Part shown: one piece after another, positions 38,490 through 51,917 of the stretch
Position numbering within the stretch: position 1 is the stretch's first letter
Layout: each line of letters starts with the position of its first letter
NCBI GenBank assembly: GCA_031216445.1
Contig: CM062209.1
Location: 27,271,501-27,335,500, forward strand
Source of the DNA: Lateolabrax maculatus
Taxonomy: Eukaryota > Chordata > Actinopteri > Acropomatiformes > Lateolabracidae
DNA length: 64,000 bases
Direction of reading: 5' to 3'
Made by a program: the position numbers and the translations under genes
The notes under the pieces: generated by a model
Database searches by the model: none
What the model was told of the DNA's origin: nothing
Seen by the model: only the letters and a program-made list of their open reading frames with translations

Positions 38490-38845
38490 TCTGTTCTCCA
38501 TCCAACACTTTGGTCCAGAAGATGATACTATATCCTAACAATTGGCCATTTTGTCTTATAATTTGGCACCACCATCAGACCAACATTTCCCCTGGTACTC
38601 AAGGAATATTTGAATTGATTTGGTATATTGTAATGATACTTAAACACATGCCCCCCTCGGGATGAACCCCTTTTGATTTTGGACACTTCACTGCCTTCCT
38701 CTTTCAGGACAAAATGTAATTTTTACACACAAGACACCTCATATTCTGTAGATTGTCATGAATTTGTTGAGCACAAAGGGAATGAACCATTAGATTTTTG
38801 TGAATCTTTCCTCTAGGGCCACCCTCAGGACAAATTTAACTAAAC
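38490..38845 (+). repeat. Old dispersed repeat, left half
   Basis: The phrases tccaacactttggtccag, gaatgaacc.. and tcctctagggccaccctcagg match in order the first half of a composite repeat I associate with many teleost genomes. The right half appears to resume at about 40,090 (see the entries there). Identification is from memory. Confidence 0.5.
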
Positions 38846-40085
38846 CAAAGAGTAGCATAAACATTGGTGTGTTGCTTTTTCTGTCCAACAGATTAATATT
38901 GGTAGGTGTAATGAACATCAAAACCTCTGGAGGCTATGATCAGGGTTTAAACATCTTATACTTGCTTCAGTTTTTGTAAATTCTTTTGTAACTTTATGAG
39001 TAAATACACATCAGTTCATTTGTGCACCTTGCTTTAATTTATTGCTGTTCTTTTTGAATTATTTTGTAAGAATATTGATGAGGAACTTGGATGTAATCTC
39101 CTGTAAGCACACCCTTGTTTATCTCACCCTGGGAAAGTGACCCCGCTGGCCGGCTGGGTGGGACTTCCTACCATCCTTTACCCCAGACTAGTTCGTCGCC
39201 TACACACATCTGACATTAGAGGGAAACCCTGCCTTTCCTCTCCTGGCTGTTTATGGACAAATATCATGACAGGTCTAGGGGTCGCTGTGTTTATTTCAGT
39301 GCCTTTGTACTTTGCTGTGTAACCTGTAAGCTGCAGGGTCAGGGTGAATGTGATGGAACACCGGGTCCTATCTGTGAGGTTTTGTAATTGGAGGATTTGG
39401 GCACTTTGTAAAACAAAGACCACTTAGCCCAGATTAGAGTGGGGAACGATGACGTAGGACAGCCTGACGCTTGTTATTTCCTGCTGTGGTTGAAGCTAAT
39501 TTCTTGCTAACCTTCAGCTCTTGGGTTCAGTTATTGTATTGTGTCCTCGTGGCTGGCTTCCCTTTCTGCTTTGATGTTATACATGTTTATCTTGGTGGAT
39601 TTGTGCACCCCAAATTCTTAACAGAGACATGCCACACAGCGTAATCCAGCCGGGACCTGATTCACAAGTACAGCATTTTCTAAATAAAGACCTTCTTTCC
39701 AAAAGCCTACTGAATCGTGTCCCAAAAAGGATGTTGCCACTTTCTCACCTCTGCCTCCTCGGCATCGCTCGTTTGTTTTTTTCATAGAGGAAGCAGAGAT
39801 ATAAGAGCTTATAACAACCAGAGTGTATCAGACCAGGTACATTCATGTCAAGTTGAAATTATGCAGTTAAGAGGGATGGAACTCAAAATAAAGGGTTTTG
39901 TTCAGCAATAAATACAGCTGATACAGCAGTGCAGCTGATTTACTACAAAAAACTCATGTGTTGGCACACTATGTAAAAAAGAAGTGTAGAAACTGACAGC
40001 ATATCTAATTCATGCATTCATTTATGTGACATTTAGTGAATAGTTGAGAGATCCTTTGGCTAATTATCTAGTGCCATCAACAGTT
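38846..40085 (+). mobile_element. Candidate nested insertion, possibly LTR-like
   Basis: About 1.24 kb of unrelated sequence separates two halves of what looks like one older repeat. It contains a GC-richer block (39,120-39,560), an AATAAA at about 39,683 followed by a T-rich stretch, and only short open frames. That resembles a solo LTR or another non-coding element, but I could not define TG..CA termini or a target duplication. Confidence 0.35.
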
Positions 40086-40390
40086 AACGTGTCCAATACT
40101 TTGGTTTATGACCAAATACATGCAAAACTATAGGCATCCCCATTAGCTTCAGCTGTGTTTAGTGCCATTTAGCAAATGTTAACATGCAAGCACGCTAACT
40201 GTTTGTGCCTAACCTTTGTGTGCTAACCTTTACCATCCACCATTACTCCTGCTTAACATCAGCGTGTTAACATTGCCATTGAGAGAGTGTTCCCATGCTG
40301 ATGTTAATATTTAGGTCAAAGCATCACTGTGCACAGCTTCACAAAGCTGATAGCATGGCTGTAGACTCTTGTTACTATTGGGAGAACTCA
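40086..40390 (+). repeat. Old dispersed repeat, right half
   Basis: The phrases gtccaatactttggtttatg, accaaatacatgcaaaact, atttagcaaatgttaacatg and gatagcatggctgtagactc follow the order of the second half of the same teleost-type repeat whose first half ends near 38,845. Its GCTAAC-rich middle is typical. Confidence 0.55.
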
Positions 40391-41860
40391 TTTCAGCAGG
40401 AGGAGCAGTTGTTGGACAGTATTATTTGTACTTGTCGTGAGTACTTAACTACTGTTACTGGTATTAGGAGTAGAATAGGCTTGATCTACACTAACCTATG
40501 CACTGAAAAATAAGCCTTTTGGTTGCCAGACTACTATTTTCCACTGGCCCACAGGGATCAGTTTTGCAGTTGTACTACCTCTGGACCACACACAGAAAAG
40601 AAAGAGAAAAGAGTTGAGAGCGTTTCTTCACACATAGTCCTTTACAAAGCTAATGCTTTGCTGTAGGCAGCCTTGTACCAATGAAAGTTTTTCATTTGTC
40701 AAATATCTGGGTAAACAAACAAAGAGCCAAGTCAGTTCTGGAACCCCAATCATGTGGAAACTCCACCATCACTCGCCAGCTCTGCTCTAATGTCTGAAAA
40801 TGAATGTGCTAATGATTTATTGATGCAAAATCCATCCACTCACATTCATTCCCTGACAAGTCCAATTCTGTTTCCTTTCTTCCTGTTACGTGACTACATG
40901 TACCCACACGTATTAAAGTGTGTTAGCAGTCCCATGAGCCAATTCAGCGCGTTTGATCTTCCTAACATCCTGTGGTTTTGTGATGTTCGCCATAATTAAT
41001 GTCAGATGGAGCCCATTTAGAAATCCAGCATGGGTTAACCTGGGCCTGTGTGACAAACCCATCAGCAGCAGCACGTGGGGCTGGCTCAGAGCCGTTTCCC
41101 AGCAGAGGAGCCCCTTGAAAAGTCGTCTTCTAAACCGCACTCAGGTGGCACTGTTAAAAGGCAGCTGGAAAATCTATCTGACTGAGGGGTAATGATCAAA
41201 CCTTATTTTGGATTACTTCTAAAAGTTATCAAAGCACTTTTTCAGTCTAGAGTCAAAAGGTCTGTAGAGTTTAGATCTAATCTAGTGTCCTTTAAAGCAG
41301 TGGTGCACCTCCAGGCACAAAGTCTGTATTTGTTATTTCCATCCAATCACTTCGGCAGCAATTTTCATCGATTAATTTAATCTCTGAAGTGCTAATCAGT
41401 CAAATAGTGGATTTGGAAATCGCATTAAGGGCCAAGGCCAAATGAGATCACTATCACTTTCATTATAGACTATTTCAACATCTATATAATGACATTCTCT
41501 ATCAAAGTAGCTGTGATTACTATAAAGTTACCACAATCACAGCTAGATTGGACAGAGGCCACATTGTAAAGTTTGTCCGTTGAGGTGGAAAGGCACTACA
41601 TAAATGCAGTGCGTTTACCATTTAAACTGATTAACTGGCATGATGGTCACATTAGCATCCATTCTGCAGCTATCATCAGCAAGCAATTTTGAATTAAAAC
41701 TGTCATGTTATAGTTGAAATCTAACAAAATACAGCATACTTAGTCTTTAGTCTATAAAGGAATGAGCACAATAACTAACAAAACAAAAACACCTTAAAGC
41801 TGCTATAATCAATATTTTAATATTAACAATGGATCAAAAGACTATATCTAATGTGAAGGT
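40391..41860. other. No gene seen
   Basis: AT-rich sequence with short open frames on both strands and no recognisable motif, RNA gene or repeat border. Confidence 0.55.
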
Positions 41861-42130
41861 CACTCATGGTAAGAAACCCACTGAGAATTATGAATTAACT
41901 CTGTAGGACCCCTCAGCTCTTTGAAGTGTTTAAGGTCTTTCAGTTCATTGTCTTGGTTTCAGTCTCACAGCTTTCATCATCCTCATTCCCAGCAGCAGCA
42001 GGCAGCTGTTTTCATTGAAAAAGCTCTGCATAACCCACTGTACACTACCTGCCCAGCAGACAGACACAGTTAGGGACTAGCTGCTGAACACAGTGGAGCA
42101 TGGAGCATGGAGTTGGTGGAGACCAAACCA
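41860..42130 (+). repeat. Dispersed teleost-type repeat
   Basis: The run of phrases tgtacactacctgcccagcag, ttagggactagctgctgaac, gtggagcat and gttggtggagaccaaac fits a repeat I associate with percomorph genomes. A related piece (cccctcagctctgcagagc, ttggttttctggcctgcagc) is seen at 60,930-61,030. Borders are estimates. Confidence 0.45.
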
Positions 42131-45100
42131 GAGCTAAAAAAAAATGGGAGTGAATATTGGACTTACATTCATTATGTGGACACAAATACAAATGAAATCT
42201 AATGCTGCTTTCTGTGTATAGGATGTGTAAATATAAAACTGTTTGCTAATACATTTGCCATATCAACTTTATCAAATCATAACACATCAGTGTAGGCCTT
42301 ATGGCTTGTTCTACTGCCCCCAAATGGTCTAAACAAAAGCAGCTTTAGCTTTTAGGGTTAATCTCACATGACAAGATGAATAATAAGTAATGATTTGCAT
42401 CAAGGTTAAAATCTCACAAAAACTGTAATTGGTTTTGCATTTTTGTATGATTCAATTAAAAGCATTCATGAGTAAATAATGACGACATAGAAGTGTCAGT
42501 GGTCAAGTCAAAATGACTTTGTCAGCCACAGAATGAACCACTCAGGAAGTAATAATTACTTTAGCTTTCTCAGAAACTGCTTATTTGCTCAATTTTAAAG
42601 CTAAAACCATGTGGACTCCATCAGCTGATCAGTGTTACTGTATTAATAAAAATATTTTCACCGTATCATGATATTTTTTATTTTTCAGCAGATTTTTACT
42701 GAAATGTGTTTGTAGAAATATTTTTCATAGAAACATTCTGCTTGGTTTGGGTGATGGGATTTACATTTTCAGCTTGTATCTGCACCACAGTTTGCACCAC
42801 GGGGAGACAATTTGCATTTATTTGCGCCCAGTGGAGTCTTTCCACTGATTTCATATTCAGTTGCACGGTGTTTAAAACATCTCTACATTCTGTCTGAACC
42901 CACTTTGACACACTTATTTGACTGGGTTTATATATACTGGCACTGTAAGGTCTGTGTGGTGAAGAGTTAAGCCAGCTCACACAGTGTACACCTGTGTAAC
43001 TTTAGTCAATTTGAATCAGTTAATCCATGAGTCTCCATCCTACTCCCTTAAGGATGTTGGACAGTCAGATGTCAAGGGGTATATAGATGTTGTTCTGATG
43101 ATGAACGTAGCATACTTGACATTCTGCACGCCACACTACTGTATTAGCTCTGTCAAGCTACACCACATAATTAGACTGTGTTGGACTGAACTTCCACTTG
43201 TCTCGACCTGCTAACAGATTGCTTCTGTCAGCGATTTAGTGTAAATAAATCCCTGTCCTGAAATCAGTTTGTTCTGTGATGCTGGAAGGTACAACGTTCC
43301 ATATGACAGTGTTGGGAATCCCCAAGACCACTAGACATTTGTGGAAACTTTTGATAGTAGTTGAGGGTTGGTGACGGTGAGGAACTGCCACAGAAATGAA
43401 ATATGGACCTCATTCAGAACTGGGGCTTATGATTTAGCTGTAAATGAGAAATAGTCAGGAAATGAAACGCAAGCCACAATGAGTCCAAGAGAGCATTCAT
43501 TACCCTGTGAGCAGACTTCTGTGTGTACACTCTGCATGTCAACCAAGAAAAGATTGTCAACAGATCTCTCTGGCAAAATAGATGAGAAGCCAATCACAGC
43601 TTGCCACTTTTCTACAGCATATATTTGACAGCCTGTAGAAGAATAATTGTCTTATGGAAAACAGATGCCTCACTACTTGTGGTTAATATTGTACATACTG
43701 TAGATATGGCTCCTACCTCTCCACCCACAATCAGTCATAATAATAATAAGAAGGGGACAACCAGGACACACAAAAACAAGTTATATGGGATCTGTAAAAT
43801 GAAAGGAAAAATTAATATTAATATTAAAATACTAAAAAGAATTATGTATTGTATTATGAGAACAATATATCTAGTGGTCAGACGAGAACAACATAAAACA
43901 TAAAAAACAACAAATGTTGAGTGTGAATGTATATTTTTGATCTCTGAAATAGTACTATGAAAAAATAATCTTAACTTAACATCCACTTACTGGCTTTATC
44001 CAGAGCTTTCAGCTGAGTCAGTCTTCAGTTGGTTCAGGTAAAAAAAAAAAAAAAGGGATTTAAGGACAGATAAGAACATTAAAAGTATTTTATTAAGGTA
44101 AAGGGCCCATCATCGTCAAGGTTACAATGATAACCACAAAGTGAACGTAATGGAACCATCGTGGTCATGGTAAAAAATAAAACAACATTGACTGCTTGAA
44201 ACAAGTAAATGAACAGCTGTCTCCAATGTTAAAGTCTGATGTTTGGTTGACCCAACCATCCACCCTGACCTCCTCCCTATGCAGACTTTGTCACTTCATA
44301 AAAACATCACCTGACTTCCTCCTGTCATAATTCCTATGGCCGCTCGAGGGCTTTGTCACTTGAATGTAAACAAATGGGGCACTGGCTGAAATGACTGTCG
44401 CTCTTCTTGGGAAGACAGTCTCGCCCTCTCACTTAAATGACAGGAGCTATCACAGAGTGGAGGAGGCGGAGCAGGAGTTGAAGGAAGTTTGAAGTAAGAA
44501 CAAGTTGATCTGCAGTGCGGACCAGGCCTGGATACCTATTTTAGGTATTTATAGCCACCAGACGGCTGAGCAATGCATCCTAGCAGACAAAAAAAGAGGG
44601 CTTTTTAGAAGACTCTCCCCAAGGACTCCAAGAATAGCACCCCCAAATCCCCCTCTCATCTGCTCTTGGAGCCTCTGCAAGTATCCCCTGAAAACTCTCC
44701 CAGAACAAAATAGAAGATTAAGGCGAAGCTGAACCAAGGAGCCGGCTTCAAGTTTCAGTCTGACGGCCCTCTTGTGTCAAAATAGGCCCTGAGAGTGGCG
44801 ACAAAGCCCTGACCACCAACCTGTCCCCGCTGCCAAGTCCTGCATTCCAGCTGGGTATTTTTAGTGTTGGCATTTAAACCTGGCAACACATGACATACCC
44901 ATACCATCTGCACTACTTCCTGTTCCTGTGAAAGATGGGGTGTTTGGAAGCACACATCACCACCCATTATAAAACGTTCAGCTAAAAATGTAGGCAAACC
45001 TGTACTAAGGCAAACAAAACGTGGACCCACTACTGTATTATACAGTCGCTTTAAATAGCAATTTATCATTCAGAGTCTTTAAGGAAAGTGATTGAAAAGT

Positions 45101-45390
45101 GTTGTGGGTGTGTGTGGGAACCGGAGCAGGGTATTTAAAGGTGCAGATTGCCACAGTGTCGATCCAGTAAGTGTCCCTTCTTTTAAGAAGTAGGTCAAGG
45201 CTGCCTGCTGTAGGAGGTAGATCAACCTACTTGTGAACGCCAAGTGAAAATATCATGAGCATCACTGAAGTGGACTGCAACACTCTTGTCCAGAAATGTT
45301 GCCAATATACAGGTGATAACAATTTCTTATGAGGAATATTCTAAAAACATTGAAGCATTGTGCACTATTTCCACATTGATAGTTCCATTA
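42131..45390. other. No gene seen
   Basis: Ordinary intergenic sequence. There is an A-run at about 44,041 and several short open frames without motifs. The stretch near 44,480-44,740 is somewhat GC-richer, with overlapping frames on both strands, but has no protein signature. Confidence 0.55.
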
Positions 45391-45397
45391 GGAAGGA

Positions 45398-45530
45398 CCT
45401 GGTGTGGGTGGAACGGTGGTACAGTGTTAAGCACTCGCCACACAGCAAAAAGGTTCTGGGTTTAAACCCACTGGTCGTCCGTCTTTATGTGTCAACCCTG
45501 TGATTGACCGGCGACTTGTCAGCGTCACAG
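45398..45530 (+). repeat. tRNA-derived SINE-like fragment
   Basis: The order ggaacggtggtacagtgttaa, cacacagc, ggttctgggtttaaaccc, then tgtgtcaaccctgtgattgac and cggcgacttgtc resembles a common fish SINE-like repeat. The first part matches pol III A-box and B-box spacing (ggtacagtg, then ggttctgggtt). The middle of the usual element appears to be missing. It is not a functional tRNA gene, because no cloverleaf can be drawn. Confidence 0.5.
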
Positions 45531-48229
45531 CGTTGGAGGCAGGGCCTATTCATTCCTATGAAAGTTGCTCAGTGGCACATGAAGTAAACTTCTGGGCATA
45601 AAATGACCTGGATGTTTCAGATCTTCCCGTGCCTTGGGCTCGCTCTCATGAACAACTAGCAGCACAGTGCGTTCATAAGCTTACTTGCTCGTAGTAGCCT
45701 AGCAGCTGAGGCAGATAGTGTTTGTTTAGGAGGCAGTGGCACCGCATATATTGTAATGTTAATTTAATAATAATTCATTATGTACTAGCATTAAGTTGGA
45801 TGTATTGCTAATGTCCATGAGACAGATGTAGGTTAACATTGATAATGAAGCTTAATATTGCACATAATTAGCATGCAGTCAGGCTATTGTTATGCAATAT
45901 TATGCTTTATTACAAGGTAATGTTTGTCCATCCTTAACGCTTTAGCATTTGTGTGCACTTAAAGTGGATGTATGCCATGGATGTATTAAGGATAAACCCA
46001 CTCCTCAACTGGCCAGCTGGCTATCTTCTCTCTTCTGTGGTTCGTCTGAGTCTCTAATGTGGAAGGGCAATATGTGAAAACATAGATCTCACAATGAGTT
46101 CAAACCTTCTGGTAAATTGTATATATCTATAATGTGTGATAACAATCTTCAAAACAAGTGCAGTGGCTAACAGTCTTTACTAATTTTACTTGCCAGTACA
46201 TGTAAAATCCTAACTAGTAGTGAAAACATTTCCTAGATCTGCTTTCCTCCAGTGACATGATGATTGATGGAAGATCCTCTGAGTAAGATGGAAATTAAAA
46301 ATAACTCTGGATTCAGCTATTAGTGAACTGTACAATTTCTGGGACATAATAATTTAAATAAGGGCCTTTTAAGTATTGGGAAGTTAATGTACCTCAAAAA
46401 AAAAAAAAAATCTGCTAATTTGCATGTCTCTTTTACAATGTAAGTCTATGGGATAAAAGTCTCTATGGCCCCAATGTCCTCACATGACGGACCGGGAAAT
46501 TGTAATTACACGGTTTGGCCAGTATGCCAAATTGGCTTCAAAGCCTGGAGCCTTGGGTGTACCCTGCCTTTTGCCAAGTGTAGTCTCCAGCTCTCTAAGG
46601 ATAAGCGATATAGATAATGGATAATGGAAGAACGTGATGTAGTTTGGGAAGAATCTAAGTCTTGAAATGGAGATTTCTTTACAAATCTTCCACTTGACGA
46701 AGAACAAACAATAAAGTTACTATCTTCTAAAACTTCAAGAACCCAAAACAACAACTCTATTTAAGGAAGAGATACCATCCATTACTCTTTTCACTTCTGA
46801 ATTTTGTGTGTGATCCTCACTGCTACATTGCCTGTGGTTTGATGGTAGCTGGTATTTATGGTCCTGCAACATGAAAGTGGAATGCAGTGACACCCAAACG
46901 AATGGGCATCATCATATGTCACTCATCTTACAAATCAATGTACTGTAACCTGACTCTTGCTATGCGACTCTGAGAAGACCAAACTGTTCTGCTCTGCCTC
47001 TGGGAGGACGACCACTAATGTCCCTGCACTCAGAACTCAGGAAACTGGTCTGACCAACTCCCATCTCTCAGCCCAGCTACAGCACATCAGCAGAGGAAAG
47101 TCTTTGTTTATATGATGCACCAATGATTTAATGAGTGCAAAATAGCAACAGAGATGGGTGGAGAGAAAGCTGGGATTTAAAGTGATAAAAAGTAAAACAG
47201 TTTACGAATCAGAAGCCTCTGATGGGTAAAATACATGCATCTTAACGTCTCTGTCTAAACAGTTTATGATGTAAAAGACTAAAGGATTTTAGTTTTTCCT
47301 TTCTTTACATTTCAAACCACAAATTATATAGTCCACAATTTTTTTTCCTATAGTCCATTATCCTCTGTGTGATTCTGTCCTCATTTGGCTCAAAGTTAGC
47401 AATGCAAATGGAAAAATGTTGTCTTTGTGGTGGTTGTGACAGCTGATCAGTGCCAAACCAGACATTTTTTGGAAATAGCTGTAGAGGGCACCAACATCAC
47501 TGACCATAGAGGACAAAGGGCTTACTCTCTTCAGGCAGCAGCCAAATTATCATCCCATCCAGTTTACTCTGTCAGATGTACCCAGAATGCAATGACACTC
47601 CCTCATTTTACACCTTGTTTGGCTAGCTGGTCTCAGACATGTAAAACCGCTCAAAGGTTATGTCTGGTGATGTGTTTTTACTGTCAACAAATCCCATGTG
47701 CTGACCCAAAGCAACAATGTATTGATCCTGCTAATATAAAAGTATTGTGTGTATCAAAATCCTCATATATCTTATGCCTCTGTGCCGTACACATATCAAT
47801 GAGCTGTGTGGTGTAGTTTATTTTGACTCAGTCCCCCCACGTTGTTGGTCGTGGTCTTTTCACGGGTGACTCTTGATTTTTTGATAATAACAAAAAATAA
47901 AAGAATATTCATCAAATACCTTCAAATCCTATGAAGGTAGAATACAATACAAGAGTTGAAGACAAAAAGCAAAATGGTCACTATCATTCAGTCAGTTTAG
48001 TTGGGGATGACCTTTAAAGTTGGGAAATGTTGGGGAAATATTCAGATCCAATACTAGTTTTTAACATAAAATTGAAATAAAATTGCCTTGCCTTTAGTCC
48101 AATGTTGTTTGTCCGCTTTATGTATTTCTTACTTCTTTTACTTCATACTGCAGGGACTGCAGATAACATGGAGCCTTTTGGCTTATTTATAATAAATAAA
48201 GTCAAATAAATGTAGCCAGTCTTTTTCAT
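45531..48229. other. No gene seen
   Basis: AT-rich intergenic sequence with an A-run at about 46,396. An open frame of 129 codons (47,427-47,816, +) has no recognisable domain. Confidence 0.55.
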
Positions 48230-48231
48230 AA

Positions 48232-48305
48232 GGCAATGCAAATGTATTTATATAGCAAAATTCATACACAAGGAAGTTTCAAAGTGCTTTACATACAGTA
48301 CATTT
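48232..48305 (+). repeat. Short dispersed repeat
   Basis: aaggcaatgcaaatgtattt, tatatagcaaaattcataca and ttcaaagtgctttacata form a stretch I associate with very common short repeats in teleost genomes. Borders are estimates. Confidence 0.5.
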
Positions 48306-48719
48306 CAATTTTGGAATATGTATCTTCTAGTTACCTCAGCAAAAAAGTTGTTCAAATATTTCACAAAATCCATCAGGAGTTGTCACTGTGTCTGTGGGAA
48401 ATGAATCCCACCCCCTGCTTTCGTCTTCTCTCACTCAGGTCTGAGTCATGTAAACTTGGACTAGACAGCTTGAACTGCACCTTGAGTTGTTGAGCTTCAT
48501 CTCTGTGCATGGTTCCATGAGGCCAAGTAGGTTGTTTTCATGATTACATTCTGCTGCCACATCACATCAAAATCACCACAGCTAATGACAAGGATGTTGC
48601 AGGATCTCCTTAGCGTCTCACTGCCTTTGAGGTCCTAACAGAACTCATGTTGCAGAGCCTCAAAGACAAGATTCATCCAGTCAACATAATGCCCCCTCTT
48701 TTTTCTCCTTATTGAGCAA

Positions 48720-49395
48720 CAGTGTGCTGCTATTTAAACCTTTTCTGATCTGTCAATCTCGACCATGTTGCCAAGTTGTAACATGACAGAAACTAGCAAA
48801 AGAGAATATATTTCTCCAATATGAACTTCTCTGTACAGGCTCCCTTTAAAATCCAGAATAGCGGACGACGCCACCATCATCGGCCAAATTACAAATAATG
48901 AAAGCCTTGCGGTCCTGTTTGAGGCTGTTTCAGCACCAGGCAGTGACGTTCCCCACCAGGACGCTCTCGATGTTGCAGGGACACCCAGAATTTCTTCAAG
49001 CGTCCGAGGTGAAACAGTCTCTGTCTTGCCTTTCTCACCACTGAGTATCATCAGCATGTAGCGCCCAGGCCATGTGGACACCAAGGTAATCGAAACTGCT
49101 CACCTTCTCCCCCGAGGACCCATTGATATTAAGGGGAGCACAGTTCCTCCCTTACTTCTTCCCAAAGTCCACTATCAGCTGCTTAGTCTTGCTGACGTTC
49201 AGGAATAGGTTGTTGTCTTGACCCCAGCGGGTCAGGTCCTCTACTTCTTTCAGGTAGGCCTTTTCATTGTTATCCTTGATCCGCCCCACCACAGATGTGT
49301 CATCAGCAAACTTGATGATGGTGTTGTCAAAAGTGGCCTCACTGTCATGTGTACAGGGAGTACAGCAGGGTGCTCAAAGAGCCCTCCTGATGTAA
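48720..49395 (-). mobile_element. LINE reverse-transcriptase remnant (truncated, frameshifted)
   Basis: Read on the minus strand, about 49,395 to 48,720 shows the C-terminal part of a non-LTR retrotransposon polyprotein: STLLYSLYT, then DNTIIKFADDTSVVGRIKDN with the catalytic ADD, then NNLFLNVSKTKQLIVDFGKK, KVSSFDYLGVH and finally IESVLVGNVTAW. Pieces lie in different frames and are broken by stops and small indels, so the copy is dead. The motif order is that of CR1/L2/Rex1-group fish LINEs. The 5' part is missing, and the lower border is uncertain. Confidence 0.75.
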
Positions 49396-50460
49396 TGCTC
49401 AGAAAGGGTGATAGGTGTGAAAGGTGCACCTACCCATCCATTTGTGAAGGAAATCTTAAAGCTGGTTCACTCGAGACAGAAGAAATTTCAGGAGACCCAG
49501 ATGTCTTAGGCAGGAATATTAATTGAACCTCGACTGAGGAGAAATGGGGAAACCAACCACATGTGAATCACAGCTTGCTGCTACCCAAATCTGAAGACGG
49601 TGTCTTGAAGCTCAGTATTTAACCCTCCCAAACCTGCTAAGTTTCTCTATCTCCAAATTTGGTTATTTCTAACCTGGCATGTGTAAGGATTGTATTGGAT
49701 ATAAGATCTAAACAAGGAAATATGTATATTTGCTGTCCTTACAACAGCATAGCCTCTGTACTTTCTCTCTTATCCAGTGTCTCCACACTTGGCGCCAGCC
49801 TGTTGAGTCTAAACCCAAATACAGAGGATATCTAGCTGACCTTGGTCTACCAGGTGCCAGAGCCAACCCAGCCTTATCAGGCGCACAAAGACAGACAGGA
49901 AAACAGAGACAGGCAGTTGACCTGACCTGTCTTACCTTAACCTACAAGAAGGAAGTTTACCATACAAGAAGGAAAATTCCTTAACACATTAACCTCTGCT
50001 TTAGCAGTTTTTGCTTGCTGGCAACCGGTGGCCTCAAAGTGAGCATAAAAGTTGTTTAGACCCCTTGTAATGCAGTCAATATGTTGATCGAAGTTAGGCG
50101 TAACCTTCTTAAGGTTAGCAGTTCAAGTCTTTGCAAAGATCCAACAGGGATCTCTGTAATCGCCTGTGGTAGGACATAGACCGCTGTGATAGTGACCGAT
50201 GTAAATTCTCTTGTTAGAAAGTGCAGTCTGCATTTGATTGACAATAACTCCAGATAAGGTGAGCAGGAACAGGATAGTATTTTAATATTCCCGCTGTCAC
50301 ACCAATCCTTATTCACCAAAATGGTGAATTAGATATGCAATTGGAATGATTAATTCCCAGTCACAACCACCACAAGTTTGAGTTACCAGGTCTATGTAAC
50401 TTTGCTAAGATGGGCTGTATGCTAAGATGAGGAGTCTGTATTGACACCTGATTTACGGCT
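49396..50460. other. No gene seen
   Basis: Intergenic sequence beside the LINE remnant. The nearest few hundred bases may be further decayed LINE, but no protein motif remains readable. Confidence 0.5.
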
Positions 50461-50712
50461 GTGCGATATGACCAAAATCTCATATCCCGATATAGGTAAT
50501 TTTATATCCAGATAAGGATACATATCATGATGTAACACATTTTCTGTAAATTCAGTGAATAAATAGTGTATATAAAATGACCACATGGAAAGGCCTATTT
50601 CTTGTGCTGTGCTGTGTGTGAGAACATAAAGCGACACAACAAAATAAATGATGGAGCATAATGTGAAACACTATTTTTCTATCGCCCCACAATATATATG
50701 GTCATATCGCAC
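50461..50712. mobile_element. MITE with 13-bp terminal inverted repeats
   Basis: GTGCGATATGACC at 50461-50473 is repeated in perfect inverted form at 50700-50712, enclosing about 226 bp of AT-rich DNA with no open frame. This is the layout of a miniature inverted-repeat element. The ends resemble CAGGGCTGTGCGATA-type hAT MITEs of fish, but the outermost bases (..acggct on the left) are degraded and no target duplication is visible. Confidence 0.65.
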
Positions 50713-51873
50713 CTCACTATAATGAATGTTTTCTAGAAATGTTGCTGTGACCTTGTATAACACCAATTGTTTTGATGTTCCACATTCATGTTGAATATTC
50801 CTGTTCACCTTCTTTGACTCATCATGGTCAGCAGAGCTATACAGCAACAATTTTTTCAAAGATGTTTACGGCAAACTAACACACTGATAATCCTCTTCAG
50901 TCCCATGAATGGGAATCCACCTCACAGGATCATGTGAAGTTTCCACTCTGCTCCCTCAGTAGCCCTGTGGCGAATCCCATTTGGGAGCAGGGGGATTGTT
51001 GTGTTTCCATTCCACAGACCCCAAACTAAGGATATGCTCTGTTCACACCAACAACTTCCTGCAAAGTGCTAATTCAGTATTGGAGCAGACTTCAGAGCTG
51101 CTTGGAAAGGCAAACTGTCTGTCTGGCATGTAGAATGAATGAATGATGAGTGCTTCCCACCTGCGAACAACACTCATTGAGTGTCAAAGAGTTTTGAATA
51201 AGACCCTGATTTTCTGGCTGTCACGCAGCACCCGGGGTGTTGACAGCAGGTTTCCTAAAGACTGTGTTTTCCATGACACTGAGTAATTAGTGATGATAGG
51301 CCCAACAGTGTGCTGGCATGGCCCACTTTCATTTTATGATCTAAGCCTCTTTCCTGCTAGCACTCTTTATTTCCCTCTATAAAACATAGTTTTGCATTTA
51401 TTGTTAATGTAAAGCAAGACAAAAAATAATAAGTATCAAATGTCCACTGTGTTGTATAAATGGATATACAAATGTGCATTTTAACATACAGTAAGGTAAG
51501 ATCCACTTGAAAGCACATTTTTCATTATATTTAAATGCCTCAGAAAGCTGTTTTCAAGCTGTGTCTGCAGTCGCAATTCATTAAATTTACTTCTGGAGCT
51601 GATTAAAAAGGGAAGGTGACTCTTGTGAGTTACAATATATAGCAGCTGTGATATTTCAAAGTACAATACTGTTACATTTTGCAGCCCACATGATTTACCT
51701 GTCTTTAATCCTCAACTATTGAAATATGTCTGTTCGCTCAACCATCTGCTTCTCATGAAAAGCCAGTACATCAAACATCTCCCACCATCCGCAAGAAGCT
51801 CAAAAGGAGGCAACGCTGAAAGTTATCTACCAATCTGCTGCTCCTTGGTACGTGAGGGCAAAACACACATGTG

Positions 51874-51917
<44 letters not shown>

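Noticed and set aside
45398..45480. Possible tRNA gene
   Set aside because: A/B-box-like words exist but no acceptor or anticodon stems form; better explained as a SINE-like fragment.
48860..48905. Plus-strand ADDATIIG read as a separate reverse-transcriptase gene
   Set aside because: The flanking plus-strand sequence does not continue into RT motifs; kept only as a question in the findings.
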